Shown: positions 13,383 to 25,317 of the stretch, piece after piece
How positions within the stretch are numbered: the stretch's first letter is position 1
How the letters are laid out: each line of letters starts with the position of its first letter
Assembly: GCA_025084515.1 (NCBI GenBank)
Contig: JAJAGP010000286.1
Span: forward strand, 434,001-498,000
DNA from: Ancistrus triradiatus
Taxonomy: Eukaryota; Chordata; Actinopteri; Siluriformes; Loricariidae
Length of the DNA stretch: 64,000 nt
Direction: 5' to 3'
Position numbers and translations under genes: made by a program
The notes under the pieces: generated by a model
Seen by the model: the letters and a program-made list of their open reading frames with translations, nothing else
Databases searched by the model: none
Told to the model about the DNA's origin: nothing

Positions 13383-13424
13383 TGCATAACACCTGTTTGT
13401 AGAATTACAAACAGGTGTTATGCA
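13383..13424. repeat. Perfect 18-bp inverted repeat with 6-bp loop
   Basis: The arms TGCATAACACCTGTTTGT and ACAAACAGGTGTTATGCA are exact reverse complements around AGAATT. Each arm contains a CACCTG E-box and a TGTTTGT forkhead-like string. Its function is unknown. Confidence 0.9.
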
Positions 13425-13667
13425 AATTGACAAATAGATTCCCTAATATTAAAGCAATTAAAATCTATACAAGTATTAAAAAGAAATGAATGTATAATGT
13501 ATAATAGGCTTATGCAGTTGGTGAAGGTAGTCCATTAAAATTAATCGAGAGTATAATACGTTATAATCGGTCCGTGTGAATCATTTACATTTACAGACAT
13601 TCTAGTTTATCATTTTATTAAATAATCAACGTGTATTATTCATTTCTGAGTCAACTTGGGGGAAAGC

Positions 13668-13679
13668 AAAGATCAAAGG
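13668..13679 (-). promoter_or_regulatory. Perfect TCF/LEF motif
   Basis: The minus strand reads CCTTTGATCTTT, the full TCF/LEF consensus. Zic genes are known Wnt-responsive genes, but linking this distant site to the Zic gene is only a guess. Confidence 0.25.
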
Positions 13680-13707
13680 CATAAATGTGTGTTCTGTGGA
13701 CCCGTAA

Positions 13708-13711
<4 letters not shown>

Positions 13712-13779
<68 letters not shown>
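13712..13779. repeat. (CA)n microsatellite
   Basis: A nearly pure CA run of about 68 nt. Confidence 0.95.
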
Positions 13780-13783
<4 letters not shown>

Positions 13784-14124
13784 CCATCCATGGCTGGGGT
13801 CCGCTAATGAGTAGCCTTTCCCACTTCACCATTTACACATTCTTCGCTGCCAAAAGTCTGTGTTGTGTTACTGGGCTCACTCACTCCTTTGCATCTCAGC
13901 AGCAAATTAAACGGGAAAAAAGTATTTAGTCTCCCCAAGAAATGTAAGACAAAGTGATAAATATTACAATGAACAAACACGTCATTGCTGTACAGAAACC
14001 TGACTAATAATACAATTCCAATCGTGGTGTACTAAATATTAAATACATCACCTTAATAACTGTATTTTTAATGTTTCTTATAATTTCGGATAAAACTATA
14101 ACAAGATGAAGTCCAGCAAGTCAT

Positions 14125-14685
<561 letters not shown>

Positions 14686-14762
<77 letters not shown>
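14686..14762. repeat. (CT)n(CA)n microsatellite
   Basis: A CT run of about 45 nt is followed by a CA run of about 32 nt. Confidence 0.95.
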
Positions 14763-14763
<1 letters not shown>

Positions 14764-14792
14764 CTCTTTCTCTTTCTTATCATTATATATAC

Positions 14793-14950
14793 AGTGGTAC
14801 CACAGTTCTTGACCACCTGAAACTCGTCGAATTAAGTTCAAAATTCATTTTGACTAGAAAAATTTGTCTAGGTTCTCATCATTTCTCAGTACTCGGCGCA
14901 CTTGCTTCAACTTGTGTGAGTCGAGCTGCGTGACTTGTTCCAGCTGAAAC
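14793..14950. repeat. Possible degenerate DNA-transposon end
   Basis: The segment starts TACAGTGGTACC and continues with strings such as CTCGTCGAA and GTGAGTCGAGC. It resembles a fish repeat family whose terminal repeat begins CAGTGGTACC. No matching right end was found. Confidence 0.3.
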
Positions 14951-15586
14951 TCAATTCAAGATTCATGATTCATGATTCACGATTCAGTACACAGTGATTC
15001 AGTGATTTAGTCTCACAATAGCTGTTTCTCAGATTAGATCTCTGCTATTTGTATTATTATTTTTTTTATTAATATTATTTTTACATATATAGTACTGTAT
15101 ACTTACTGCAACTAAGTCCCCATGACGATTACAGCCAACCAAAAAGAAATGAAGGACTGAGTCCTCCGAATCAGTTTCAGGCTGAGCAGTTATCATTAGG
15201 AGCTAGTGCCCTATGTTCATCAATACAGTACACTGTAAGTGTTTTGTTTTTACTTTTCACTTTCACTCCATTACTCACCAAATTACATGAGATTTTCCAA
15301 CACTTTTTTATAAACTAAGCTTTATGTTAATGATTTTGGCTAACTGTAGGTTAATGTATAATTGTTTTAAACAAAAAGGTAGGCTCCACTATGATAGAGT
15401 ATAGACTATATTAAACTCATTGGTTCAAGATGCCTTTAACTTACAATGCATTTGTTGGAACATATCCCCTTCACAAATCACAGAGCATCTGAACAATACA
15501 GTTCTATTAATGTATATTATGCTTTATACTGTAGGTCTGTAACAGATGAATTCAGTTTACATTATTACTTGTGGGAAAAATTGCTA
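14951..15586. other. AT-rich intergenic, nothing recognised
   Basis: It contains only a short direct reiteration of GATTCATGATTC at about 14962-14986. Confidence 0.4.
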
Positions 15587-15629
<43 letters not shown>

Positions 15630-15644
15630 TAATATATATATACT

Positions 15645-15681
<37 letters not shown>
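15587..15681. repeat. (TA)n and (GA)n microsatellites
   Basis: A TA run with a few interruptions (15587-15643) is followed by a pure GA run (15647-15680). Confidence 0.95.
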
Positions 15682-16047
15682 AATTTGCACTTGTGTGTAA
15701 AATAGATGTCATCGAATTCTGACAATTTTTTACCAAATATGGTGACATTCCCTCACACAAAAAGAATTTGATGCCATAGGAGTGTGTAAGCTAATGGTTT
15801 TGTCTTCAGTAGATTAATCAGCTTGTCGTGTCCTGTCTCAGGTGGCATTTTTTTAAATCCAACTTAATATACTCAAAAAAATGTTTGATACTTTATTGAT
15901 CAGATGAGTTTAAATCTGAAGCATATATACAGCCCTTCTCTAACTACAGAAACAATTAATTTGCTTACAAATCCTGTTCAACTCAACATGGTAAACCATG
16001 AGGATATAAAAAGGATATCCAATGGTGATGCTTGTGTTTGAGTTCTA
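15682..16047. other. AT-rich intergenic, nothing recognised
   Basis: Unique sequence ending at the left edge of a Tc1/mariner element. Confidence 0.4.
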
Positions 16048-17550
16048 TAACCCCAAATCAGAAAAAGTTGGAATGGAATGGAAAATGCAAATTAAAAATA
16101 TATTCAGTGTTCTTTTTATTTCCTTTGACTTTTATCTCATTGCAGACAGTATGAACCCAAGATATATTTATTTTTTTCATCATTTCATTCATTGATAAAC
16201 ATCCATTCCTGCATTTCAGGCCTGCAACACATTCCAAAGAAAGTTGGAACAGGTGCAATGTAGGACTAGTAATGGGGTAAAAAAAAAAAAAAAAACACTA
16301 AATAATGATGATATCAACAGGTTATTATAATCATGATTTGGTACAAGAGCAGTATTCATGAACGGCTTTGAGTCTTTGAGGAGTAAAGATGGGCAAAGAA
16401 TCTCCAGTTTATTAATAAATGTCTAACAACATTATTGACAACAATGTTTCTCAAAGAAAGGCTGGAAGGGATTTACATATTTGGCTTGTTTTGCATTGTC
16501 TTGCTGAAAAATGCACCGACGTCTCTGGAAAAGATGTCTTGAAGGCAACATATGTTGCTCTAAAATCACTTTTTTGCATTAATGCTGCCATCACAGAAGT
16601 GTAAATGGCCGTTTCCAAAGGCACTGACCCAACCCCATACCATAACAGAGCCTGGCTTTTGGACTTGTTGCTGATAACAGTCTGGATGGTTCCTTTCATC
16701 TTTGGTCCAGAGCACACGGTGTCCATGTCTTTCTAAAAAGATCTGGAGCACTGATTCATCTGACCACAATACACATTTCTATTGGGTGATGGTGTATCCC
16801 AGATGCCAAGTCGACACAACTTCTGGACATGATTAACATGAGGCTTCTTTTTTGCACAGTAAAGTTTTAAGTGGCATTTGTGAATGTAACTCCATATTGT
16901 AGTGCTCGATGAAAGTTTGATAAAGTAATCCCTTGCCCACGTGGTTCTATCAGCTATTGATGAATGATGGTTGTTGATGCAGTGCTGTCTGAGGGATTGG
17001 AGATCACGCCTCTTCAGTTTAGGCTTGTGTCCTTGCCCTTTATGCACTGAAATTCCTTCAGATTTCTTGAATTGTTTAATGACATTATGCACTGTAGAGA
17101 GAGAAATTTGTAAATCCCTTCCAGGATTTTTTTGAGGAACATCGTTGTAAAATATTTCAATAATTTTCTCACACATTTGTTGATAAACTGGAGATTCTCT
17201 GCCTGTCTTTGCTGCTTAGAGACTCAGCTTTTTGTTGATACTGCTTTTGTAGCCAAATCATGACTATAATTACCTGTTGATATCATCTGTTTGAAGTCAC
17301 ATCATTATTTAGGTTTTTGTTTATGTCACTAGCCCTAATTTTCCTCCATCCCAACTTTTTTTGGAATGTGTTGCAGGTCTGAAATGCAGGAATGGATGTT
17401 TATTAACAAATGAAATGAAGCTGACCATAGAAAAAAAAATGAAATATCTTGTTTTATACTGTTTGAAATGAAATAAAAGTCAAAGTAAATGTAAGGAGCA
17501 CTGCATTTTTTTTTTTCCACACCGTCCCAAATTTTTCTGATTTGGGGTTG
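16048..17550 (-). mobile_element. Chimeric Tc1/mariner element with two 5' ends
   Basis: Terminal repeats of the AACCCCAAATCAGAAAAA type lie at both ends, flanked by TA (16046-16047 and 17551-17552). The right arm, read on the minus strand, runs from the 5' end through the transposase start and into its catalytic part. The left arm (16048-16482) is instead a second copy of the 5' end in plus orientation. Both arms carry GAGAATCTCCAGTTTAT and GGAAGGGATTTACA. At about 16483 the sequence switches to the antisense of the gene's 3' half, so the true 3' end is missing. The two arms form an inverted repeat of roughly 440 bp. Confidence 0.85.
16566..17176 (-). pseudogene. Tc1/mariner-type transposase remnant
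   Basis: Two overlapping minus-strand frames cover it. One (17176-16733) spans the helix-turn-helix region, with STVHNVIKQFKKSEG and KGQGHKPKLKRRD. The other (16769-16566) has the first catalytic Asp in MWSDESVLQIFLERHG and then VMVWGWVSAFG. A frameshift separates them near 16750. The later catalytic D and E are lost with the 3' end, so no active enzyme can be made. Confidence 0.8.
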
Positions 17551-17761
17551 TATGAAAATGCTGTATAAAGCTTTGGAAAAAAATTAATGATCACAGTGTC
17601 ATAAACTAAAACGAATGGCAATAAAACATTAGGGGAACCTGTAACGCTTTTTTCTGGGTAGTTTAATGGAATACATGCTTACAGCATGAATAATTGACTG
17701 TGTTTAGGAATTTCCATTGCTCATTTGAATATATACAGTAATATATGCAACTTTATGTGAA

Positions 17762-17905
17762 AAACCAAAATAGCCAAAAGTCTTGCTTTAGGTTACTGTG
17801 GTTAAGTTTAGGGTTAGGGATTAATTAGCTGCAGCAATCATTCATGTCAATGGCAAGTCCTCACAAAAATAGCAAGACAACTGTGTGTGCGTGTGTGTGC
17901 ACACC
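17762..17905 (+). repeat. GT-associated dispersed repeat, copy 2
   Basis: It carries TTAGGTTACTGTGGTTAAG, AGGGTTAGGG and a TCAATGGCAAGTCCTCAC string before a short GTGTGCGTGTG tract, parallel to 12491-12660 and 22025-22330. Confidence 0.5.
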
Positions 17906-17996
17906 CTGCGATTTACTGGTCCCAGGACTTTTGGGTTTCAGCTCCCTGTGACCCTGAATTGACTTAAGCGAGTATGAAAATGACTGAATGAATGAT
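17895..17996 (+). mobile_element. SINE 3' tail fragment
   Basis: The string CAGCTCCCTGTGACCCTGAA followed by TAAGCGAGTATG and a GAATG repeat tail is the 3' end of a common fish tRNA-derived SINE. The head is absent. Confidence 0.6.
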
Positions 17997-18594
17997 GATG
18001 TTTGTTGTGAATGACTGTTACTATTACTCTTCTGAAGAGAAGGTTTTGCTATGGTATACATCATTTACCTCCTGGGTTCAAAATAAAGCAGCCAACATGA
18101 TCAGCTTTTAGACATACCAGATGATGCATTTTCACAAGTTTGGGGAACAGAAATACATATTTTCTGTCTGGGTGTATATGTAGAATTTCAAAACACCTTT
18201 TTTTCTCAGCATGCTTTCTATGTGAAATTTCCTATGCTTGTACACCCATATGGAACTCTACATATGTTTCTGATAACAGCGGTTAAATCCTGTTAACAAC
18301 ACAGTTAAGAGTTTATTTTAATTCCTTGTTACATTCACTTTTTATTCAGCCTGCTTATCTTGCATTTGTAGTTCAATCATGTACAAAACCTGATATAAAT
18401 GTGATTGTTCAGACTCTGTAAGGTTAGTTCTAAAAGCATGTTTGTAATTCGGATATGATCTGAAAAGTTCCACATATGAAGAATAATCATTACTGTATCA
18501 AATTTATGTAAATCTCACATTTGAAACTAAGCTTAAGTTGCTTATGGACATGATGTGTTTACTGGCCTTAAGTCACATCTACATGCTTTCTATA

Positions 18595-18595
<1 letters not shown>
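17997..18595. other. Intergenic, nothing recognised
   Basis: AT-rich unique sequence with no ORF of note. Confidence 0.4.

Positions 18596-18649
<54 letters not shown>
18596..18649. repeat. (AAT)n microsatellite
   Basis: A pure AAT run of about 54 nt that reads as poly-Asn in one frame. Confidence 0.95.
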
Positions 18650-18650
18650 G

Positions 18651-18840
18651 TGTGAAATGTCTTTGGAATGCTAGCAGCTTCACCTCAGATCCTACTCACC
18701 CCATCCACTTTCTCATCAAACGACTGCCATCAGCAAAAAGGTACTGGAAGATCAGGGCCAGAACCACCAGGCTCAAGAACAATTGCTACCCACGTGCTGT
18801 TAAACTGGTTACACCAGCCACGCTGACCATATCATCATGA
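18651..18840 (+). mobile_element. C-terminal fragment of a non-LTR retrotransposon ORF2
   Basis: One frame encodes LIKRLPSAKRYWKIRARTTR followed by LKNNCYPRAVKLV. This arrangement, LPSGKRY then a basic stretch then SFFPRAV, is common at the C terminus of CR1/Rex-type LINE polyproteins. About 270 nt of AC-rich 3' sequence follows. The family is not certain. Confidence 0.5.
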
Positions 18841-19107
18841 ACAACGTACCTCTGATTATCACTCCCCTATCCCTAACCCTTTCGAAGTACTCGACACATC
18901 TAAATCTGCACCCTGAGCCGCACTAGCTCAGAAGGCTATTTCCACAATATACCCTTGACCCTTGACCTATACTTGACCTAAGGTGTATGCTCAATGTTTA
19001 ACAGACTATTTCATGCACATCCTACACCCTGTATTTTACACATCATGCCTACTTAGGCTCACTATGTATATACTAGTGAGCTGGTGTATATACTATGTAT
19101 GTATATA

Positions 19108-19290
19108 CTATGCTGGTGAGTTCAGAACTTTTGTCTCATCAGTCCACAGAATGTTCTCCCAAAAGTCTTGGAAATCATCAAGATGTGTTCTTGGAAAATT
19201 GAGACGAGCTTTAATGTTCTTTTTTCTCAGCGGTGGTTTTCGTCTTGGAGCTCTGCCATGCAGGCCATTTTTGCCCATGCTGTTTCTCAT
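19108..19290 (-). pseudogene. Tc1-like transposase fragment
   Basis: The frame includes KNGLHGRAPRRKPPLRKKNI and WENILWTDETKV. These are the linker before the catalytic core and the first Asp of the DDE triad. The rest of the enzyme is missing. Confidence 0.7.
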
Positions 19291-19925
19291 GGTGGAGGCA
19301 TGAACACTGCCCTTAACTGAGGCAAGTGAGCTCTGCAGATCTTTGGATATTGTTGTGGGGTCTTTTGGATGAGTCGTCGCTGCACTTTTGGGATAATTTT
19401 AGTCAGCCGGCCACTCCTGGGAAGGTTCCATGTCGACACTGTTTGTGAATAATGGCTCTCACTGTGGTTTGCTGGAATCCCAAAGCTTTCGAAATGGCTT
19501 TATAACCGTTTCCAGACTGACAGATCTCAATTACTTTCTTTTTCAACTGTTCCTGAATTTATTTGGATCTCGACATGACGTGTAGCTTTTAAGGATCTTT
19601 TATTGTACTTCACTTTGTCAGGCAGGTCCTATTTAAGTGATGTCCTAATCAGGCCTGGGTGTGGCTAGAGACAGTGAACTCAGGTGTGATAAACCATAGA
19701 TAACTTATATTTTAACAAGAGGGGCAATCACTTTTTCACACAGGGCCATGTAGGTTTGGAGTTTTTTGTCCCTTAATAATAAACACCTTCATTTAAAAAC
19801 TGCTTTTGTGTTTACTTGTGTTGTCTTTGACTAATATTTAAATTGGTTTGATGTTCCGAAACACTTAAGTGTGACTAACATACAAAAAAATGGGAAATCA
19901 GGAAACACTTTTTCACACCACTGTA
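19118..19925 (-). mobile_element. 5' half of a Tc1-like element, truncated
   Basis: Its right end reads, on the minus strand, CAGTGGTGTGAAAAAGTGTT, a terminal repeat known from fish Tc1-like elements. The transposase N-terminal region follows, with in-frame damage. The copy breaks off just after the first catalytic Asp motif (LWTDETKV), and no left terminal repeat is present. Confidence 0.75.
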
Positions 19926-19943
19926 TATGCCACCCCACTCTGC

Positions 19944-20005
19944 CTGTGGTAGCTTAGTGGTTAAGGTATTGGACTATAGACCAGAAGGTCCAGGGTTCAA
20001 ATGTA
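19944..20005 (+). mobile_element. tRNA-derived SINE head
   Basis: A box-A-like GGTAGCTTAGTGGTTAAGG and a box-B-like AGGGTTCAAAT are spaced about as in a tRNA gene. There is no cloverleaf 3' half, and an AT microsatellite follows. It reads as a SINE promoter fragment, not a tRNA gene. Confidence 0.6.
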
Positions 20006-20017
20006 AATGACAGTAAA

Positions 20018-20035
20018 TATATATATGTATGTATG

Positions 20036-20090
<55 letters not shown>
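20018..20090. repeat. (TATG)n(TA)n microsatellite
   Basis: Short TATG units lead into a TA run that abuts the left end of a Tc1-like element. Confidence 0.95.
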
Positions 20091-20094
<4 letters not shown>

Positions 20095-21622
20095 TGGGGC
20101 TAAAGAGTAGTTAGTCAGCCACTGATTGTACAAGGTCTCCAACTAAAGATGAGAGAGGTCTGTAGTTTTCATCATAGGTACACTTCAACTATGAGAGACA
20201 AAATGAGAAAAAAAAACAGGAAATCACATTGTATGGTTTTTAAAGTATTTTGTCACCCACAAACAAGCAAGATTTCAGGCATTCACAGACCTGTAAATTC
20301 TTCTTTAAGAAGCTCATCTCTCCTCCACTTGTTACCTGTCTTAATGGCACCTGTTTGACCTCGTTATCTGTATAAAAGACACCTGTACACAGCCTCAAAC
20401 AGTCAGACTCCAAACTCGGCCAAGAACAAAGAGCTGTCGAAGGACAACTGGAAGAAAATTGTAGACTTGCAGCAGGCTGGGAAGAGTGAATCTACAATAG
20501 GCAAGCAGGTTGGTGAAAATAAATGAACTGTGGGAGCAATGGAAGACATACAAAACCATTGATAATCTCCTTCGATCTAGGGCTCCATGCAAGATCTCAG
20601 CCTGTGGGGTCAAAATGATCATGAGAATGGTGAGCAAAAATCCCAGAACTACACGGAGGGACCTGATGAATGACCTGCAGAGAGCTGTGACAAAAGTAAC
20701 AAAGGCTACCCTCAGTAACACACTATGCCGAGAGGGACTCAGATCCTGCAGTGCCAGGTGTGTTCCCCTGCTTAAGCCAGTACATGTCCAGGCCCATCTG
20801 AAGTTTGCCAGAGAGCATATGGATGATCCAGAAGACTATTGGGAGAATATCATGTGGTCAGATGAAACCAAAATAGAACTTTTTGGTAAAAACTCAACTG
20901 GAGGAAAAAGGATGCTGAGTTGCATTTCAAGAACACCATACCTACTGTGAAACATGGGGGTGGAAACATCATGCTTTGGGGCTGTTTTTCTGCAAAGGGG
21001 ACAGGACGACTGATCCGTGTTAAGGGAAGAATGAACGGGGCCATGTATCGTGAGCTGTTAAGCCAAAACTTCCTTCCATCAGTGAGAGCGTTGAAGATGG
21101 AACATGGCTGGGTCTTCCAGCATGACAATGATCCCAAACACATCCCTTGGGCAACAAAGGAGTGGCAACGTAAAAAGCATTTCAAAGTCCTGGAGTGGCC
21201 TAGTCAGTCTCCAGACCTCAACCATATTGAAAATTTGTGAAATCTGTGTTGGCCAGCGACAGCCCCAAAACATCACTGCTCTAGAGGAGATCTGCATGGA
21301 GGAATGGGCCAAAATACCAGCTACAGTTTGTGCCAACCTGGTGAAGACTTACAGGAAACATTTGACCTCTGTCATTGCCAACAAAGGTTATGTTACAAAA
21401 GTATTGAGTTGAACCAAATTTATTGACCAAATACTTATTTTCCACCATAATTTACAATTAAGTTATTTAAAAATCCTACAATGTGATTTCCTGGATTTTT
21501 TTTTTCTCATTGTGTCTCTCATAGTTGAAGTGTACCTATGATGAAAATTACAGACCGCTCTCATCTTTCTAAATAGGAGAACTTGCACAATCAGTGGCTG
21601 ACTAAATACTTTTTTGCACCGC

Positions 21623-21625
<3 letters not shown>
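20091..21625 (+). mobile_element. Tc1-like element, copy A
   Basis: Its left end is CAGTGGGGCTAAAGAGTAG and its right end reads back as CAGCGGTGCAAAAAAGTATT. These are terminal inverted repeats of the same family as copy B at 25643-27113. It is inserted beside TA-repeat DNA. The right TA target is changed to TG. Confidence 0.9.
20415..21412 (+). pseudogene. Tc1-like transposase pseudogene, copy A
   Basis: The reading frame is split over at least three frames: 20510-20950, 20920-21240 and 21104-21412. The ATG seen in copy B is deleted near 20415. Recognisable parts are RTTRRDLMNDLQRAVTKVTK (second DNA-binding helix), MWSDETKIELFG (first Asp), VFQHDNDPKHI (second Asp) and SPDLNHIEN (Glu). A stop follows the Glu motif at 21238-21240 before the frame change. 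Confidence 0.85.

Positions 21626-21662
<37 letters not shown>
21622..21662. repeat. (GT)n(TA)n microsatellite
   Basis: Short compound dinucleotide array directly after the right end of Tc1-like copy A. Confidence 0.9.
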
Positions 21663-22024
21663 CCTGTCTGATATCTCTGGCTGGTGTGATTTAAAGGTTT
21701 ATCCACAGACTTCTGTGGTTAACCTCTGTGTTCACTATGCCAGTTTTGCAGCTCATGCCAGGCTTCCATCCTCCTCAAGAACATTGGCATGTGAGCAGTT
21801 CTTACCCTCCTCCCACACTTTTGTCCTAAGAGGGCAATTAAGGAAACAAACGTTTTCCCCCATATTAGATGGATGGCAGCTTTGCATGCAAATGTAATGC
21901 CAAGTGGTTACAAATAGTGAGTACTCTAATTACAGGCACTGTTTTCAATCAGAAATTGTTCAATTTCCCAGGATGAGGCCTCTGTGGTAGGGGGAAAATT
22001 CTACAACCTAACACAAGCAAGAAA
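21663..22024. other. Intergenic, nothing recognised
   Basis: Unique sequence of moderate GC content with no ORF of note. Confidence 0.4.
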
Positions 22025-22310
22025 CAATCATCATGTTTGTGTGTGTGCATATGTGAATGTGTGTACGGTCACGTTTTTAATTTCTTTACTGGGACCAAAT
22101 GTCCCCATGATGATAGACGAAATGGTATGTCTCCAAAGTCTTGTTGGGGGAATTTGGCTGGTTTGTATACATATATACATATTTCAATGCATCACTGAGG
22201 AAAACAAAAGGAGCCACAATGTTGTCACTGACTACGGAGGTTAAGGTTAGATGTAGGTATTATTTAGCTACAGTTATACACACATAAAAAAAAAATACCC
22301 GACAAAGAGA

Positions 22311-22330
<20 letters not shown>
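22025..22330 (+). repeat. GT-associated dispersed repeat, copy 3 (fullest)
   Basis: It contains GGTCACGTTTTTAATTTCTT, GGGACCAAATGTCCCCATGA and TAGCTACAGTTATAC, and ends in a GT/GA microsatellite. This matches a familiar fish dispersed repeat with a telomere-like GGTTAG stretch. It has no coding capacity. Confidence 0.6.

Positions 22331-22374
<44 letters not shown>
22311..22374. repeat. (GT)n(GA)n microsatellite
   Basis: A compound dinucleotide run at the 3' side of the dispersed repeat. Confidence 0.95.
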
Positions 22375-22378
<4 letters not shown>

Positions 22379-23100
22379 AAGACATAAATTAGGGACGCAG
22401 CTCCTGCCCTTAGTGCAGTATAAAGCACTACAATTACCTCTTATTCACTAACCAGCTGCTTAAGTACATGACACATAAAAAACATGACATTCTGGCATCT
22501 GCCGTATATCAAACACCTTTAGCCAAGCAATTTAACACAATTACTGTTCTGTTGCCACAAATATTGAAAAGACAGCTATTTCAGATGATTCATAGTCAGA
22601 ATACAATAGCAAAGACGAGAAGTGCTTTGGGTTATTATTTATATTTCGCTCCAAGAGGTAACAAGCCACTCTCCTAAACTACAGGGAAGCTGCCGTTGGT
22701 AAGAAGAGTGGTTTTGTCTATAACAGATTGTGTCTATCACTGCAAAAATGACATCCTGACAAGTGAAAACATTTTTTAAATAGGTCAATGTATCTTAGAA
22801 TTCTTATTATGATAATAATGGGCAACATACTGCATTTTAGACATTTTGCTTATTTCAAACAATTATTTATATTTTAAAAAGCACAGTTGTCTATTTCCAG
22901 TGAGCAGGACTAGTTAAGCTAATAAAAATGTCAAGAAACATGTTGAGTAGTCTTGCCATAATTAATAATAATATTGCATATCTGATAACTTTGATGATAT
23001 TTAATATGGAAGCTAAAGTGGTTGGTGGTAAGACCCAACAGTTCCTGAAGGCCTGGTTTTTAATCCAGTGTGGAGCTTACCATGTGAAAGTCAAGTGGTG
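22375..23100. other. Intergenic, nothing recognised
   Basis: AT-rich unique sequence with only short ORFs. Confidence 0.4.
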
Positions 23101-23125
23101 TGGTTACAGAACTCTGGACTGAACC

Positions 23126-23235
23126 AACACCTTGTCCAGAGTATAACCCTAATCCTGCCTGCACCTAGTGAAATCTGAGTTAGGCTCCAGATCCTCTTCC
23201 ACAACCCCTTTGCAGGATAAGTGGGACTAAAACAG
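23126..23235 (+). mobile_element. SINE 3' tail fragment
   Basis: TTGTCCAGAGTATAACCCTA followed by GTTAGGCTCCAGATCCTCTT and GCAGGATAAGTGGG corresponds to the 3' body of a fish tRNA-derived SINE. The head is missing or too degraded to see. Confidence 0.5.
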
Positions 23236-23304
23236 GATGCTTACCTTTTTTCTTTGCTTTACTATATTTGTAAGAAAAAAACAATGATGTTAGTGATAAA
23301 TTTT

Positions 23305-24345
23305 AGGGGTGGTAAGTAATGAAGTACAAATACTTCAGTAGTACTTCAGTAGTTTTACTTAGCATTACATAGTACTTAAATACCATTTTTTTCACAAAAT
23401 TTTCAAAACAGGCTCATTACTTTAGTTTCTATGAATCTATTTTTTTGTTTTATCCATATATTTCTTCTACTTTTTCTATTTACCCTTACCCTTTTTTCAT
23501 TTACCCTTGTTTGCCCAAGCGTTCTTGCAGGTTTGCATGCCAAGAGCTGTGCAGGACAAGCTTGTAAAGTCTTTCTAAAGCTTTTTAATGTTCAACATTA
23601 TGCATTCTACTTCCAAAAATAACTGTCTACACTTTACACTGTTTTTATTAATCAGACACTAGAGGATTACATGGACTGCAGAGGACTAGAGAATACATGT
23701 CCCTGGAACACTGTATCCTATTTCTGCAATAAATTAAAGCGGTATATTAAAAAACTATATCATGCATTTAAAAGTTTTGCAATGGTCTTTTTTAATTAAG
23801 TAGTGTAGTGGATTGTTTAAAAAAACTGCCTTATAAATGAGGCTGCAGTTTGTTTCACAAAAATGCAGTTACAGTGTTTCAAACAGTTGATGATAATTAT
23901 TGTTTGGGTTAAATATCATGATAAACTGCATTACTGAATATAGCCATGTCTAGTTATGAATTTTTTTTTTTTTTTTTTAATCGTAGTATTTTGTATATTT
24001 TGGTTCCTAATGTCTGAAAATGTTTTTATTCTGTTTTACTGTGGTTAACTAAAGATGACAATGTCATTTGTTTTGCAGATGATTCATGTAGTTGTAGTAC
24101 AAACTATTATGTACCCTCAGTGTCATGAATATATACCTCTTGCCCTCAATAAAAACATAAGCAAAAAAGGGTTTTAAAGACATAGATTTACTTGTTTTTA
24201 CTTTAAGCACATTTTGTAGCATGTATACTTCTACTTGAGTAAAATATATACACTATAAATCAACGTTTACTTGAATATTCTTTATCAGAATAGTAGAACT
24301 TTTATTTAAGTAAAGATCTTGTGTACCTCTTCCACTACAGCACTA
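23305..24345. mobile_element. Possible non-autonomous DNA transposon
   Basis: The left boundary reads GTGGTAAGTAATGAAGTAC. The right boundary, reversed, reads GTAGTGGAAGAGGTACACAAG. These are similar imperfect terminal inverted repeats about 1 kb apart, and both flanks carry AAGTA/TACTT-rich repeats seen in fish elements of this kind. The interior has no transposase. Confidence 0.4.
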
Positions 24346-24770
24346 CATATTTTATTGCGATATACAGTAGTTCTACCCAAAAATTCCTAGTACATTAATT
24401 TAAAATTAATATTTATATTTTGCTTATTTAAGAAAAGTTATATTTATTGTACTGTCATGATTATTCATTACTTTTGCAAACTAATACATTTCTAAACAAT
24501 GAAACTTCTAAAACTGTCAAACTGAGATATCCTTATCTTTCTTTTAAAAAATATATTTCTGCATTTATCCCCAATATAAGACCTTATCTAACTTGGAATT
24601 TCCCAAAAGTAGGACATCACAACCCTTTCAGATAAGGCATTTTCAGGTTTATTTGGTTTTGCTTTAAATTTCTTCACACATTTGTCATATTGTTTCGTGT
24701 TTTAATTTGTTGTACCATTTTATAAAGAAATACAATAGAACTGCCACACATATGATGTGATAAAAGGATA
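24346..24770. other. AT-rich intergenic, nothing recognised
   Basis: No gene or clear repeat. Confidence 0.4.
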
Positions 24771-24870
24771 AATATCACTTACCAGTAATACTCTGTTCCA
24801 CTTTACCAGTAATGCCCTAATCCACTTTACCAATAAAAACCCTGTCTTATTTTACCAATAAGACACTGTA
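24771..24870 (+). repeat. Minisatellite of CACTTTACCA units, first block
   Basis: Four degenerate units of about 25 nt each contain CACTTTACCAGTAAT or CACTTTACCAATAA. Further units occur at 25233-25262 and 25404-25460. Confidence 0.7.
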
Positions 24871-24879
24871 TATATACTA

Positions 24880-25215
24880 ACACACATATGAATACCTTAT
24901 TGTCATTGTACAAGTACAGCAACATTCAATGTGTACTTCTCTAGTGATCTACCTAACAGTAATAAGTAAATCAGAGAAATACAAAAGATTGAATAGAAAA
25001 ACTAGGAATAGATATACAGTACATATATACAATGTAGTCCAGAAGATGAAAATATACAAGGTGCAAATACTATCATATGTGCATGTAGACATAACTAAGG
25101 TGTATTGTATGTGCAAATGTGAGGTATGAGGTAGTAGAAAAGATCCCAAGGGGTAGCATGGCTGGAATGTGGCAATGCCCTTGGTTGAAAAGCAGTTTAA
25201 TACTCTTCCCACTTT
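24880..25215. other. Spacer within the minisatellite, possibly a retroelement piece
   Basis: It begins with CTTATTGTCATTGTACAAGT, a string frequent at ends of fish retroelement fragments. No ORF supports a coding element. Confidence 0.3.
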
Positions 25216-25224
25216 GCTAGGACT

Positions 25225-25262
25225 GTCCTATCTCACTTTACCAGTAATATACTGCTCCATAT
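25225..25262 (+). repeat. Minisatellite unit, second block
   Basis: One clear CACTTTACCAGTAATA unit and a degenerate neighbour, of the same family as 24771-24870. Confidence 0.55.
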
Positions 25263-25317
25263 CACCATTCATACTTGTCAAATTTCAACAGTAATACACC
25301 AAATGTCCCACAGAAGC

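Noticed and set aside
19944..20005. A tRNA gene
   Set aside because: Boxes A and B are present, but there is no closing acceptor stem or 3' half. It is better explained as a SINE head.
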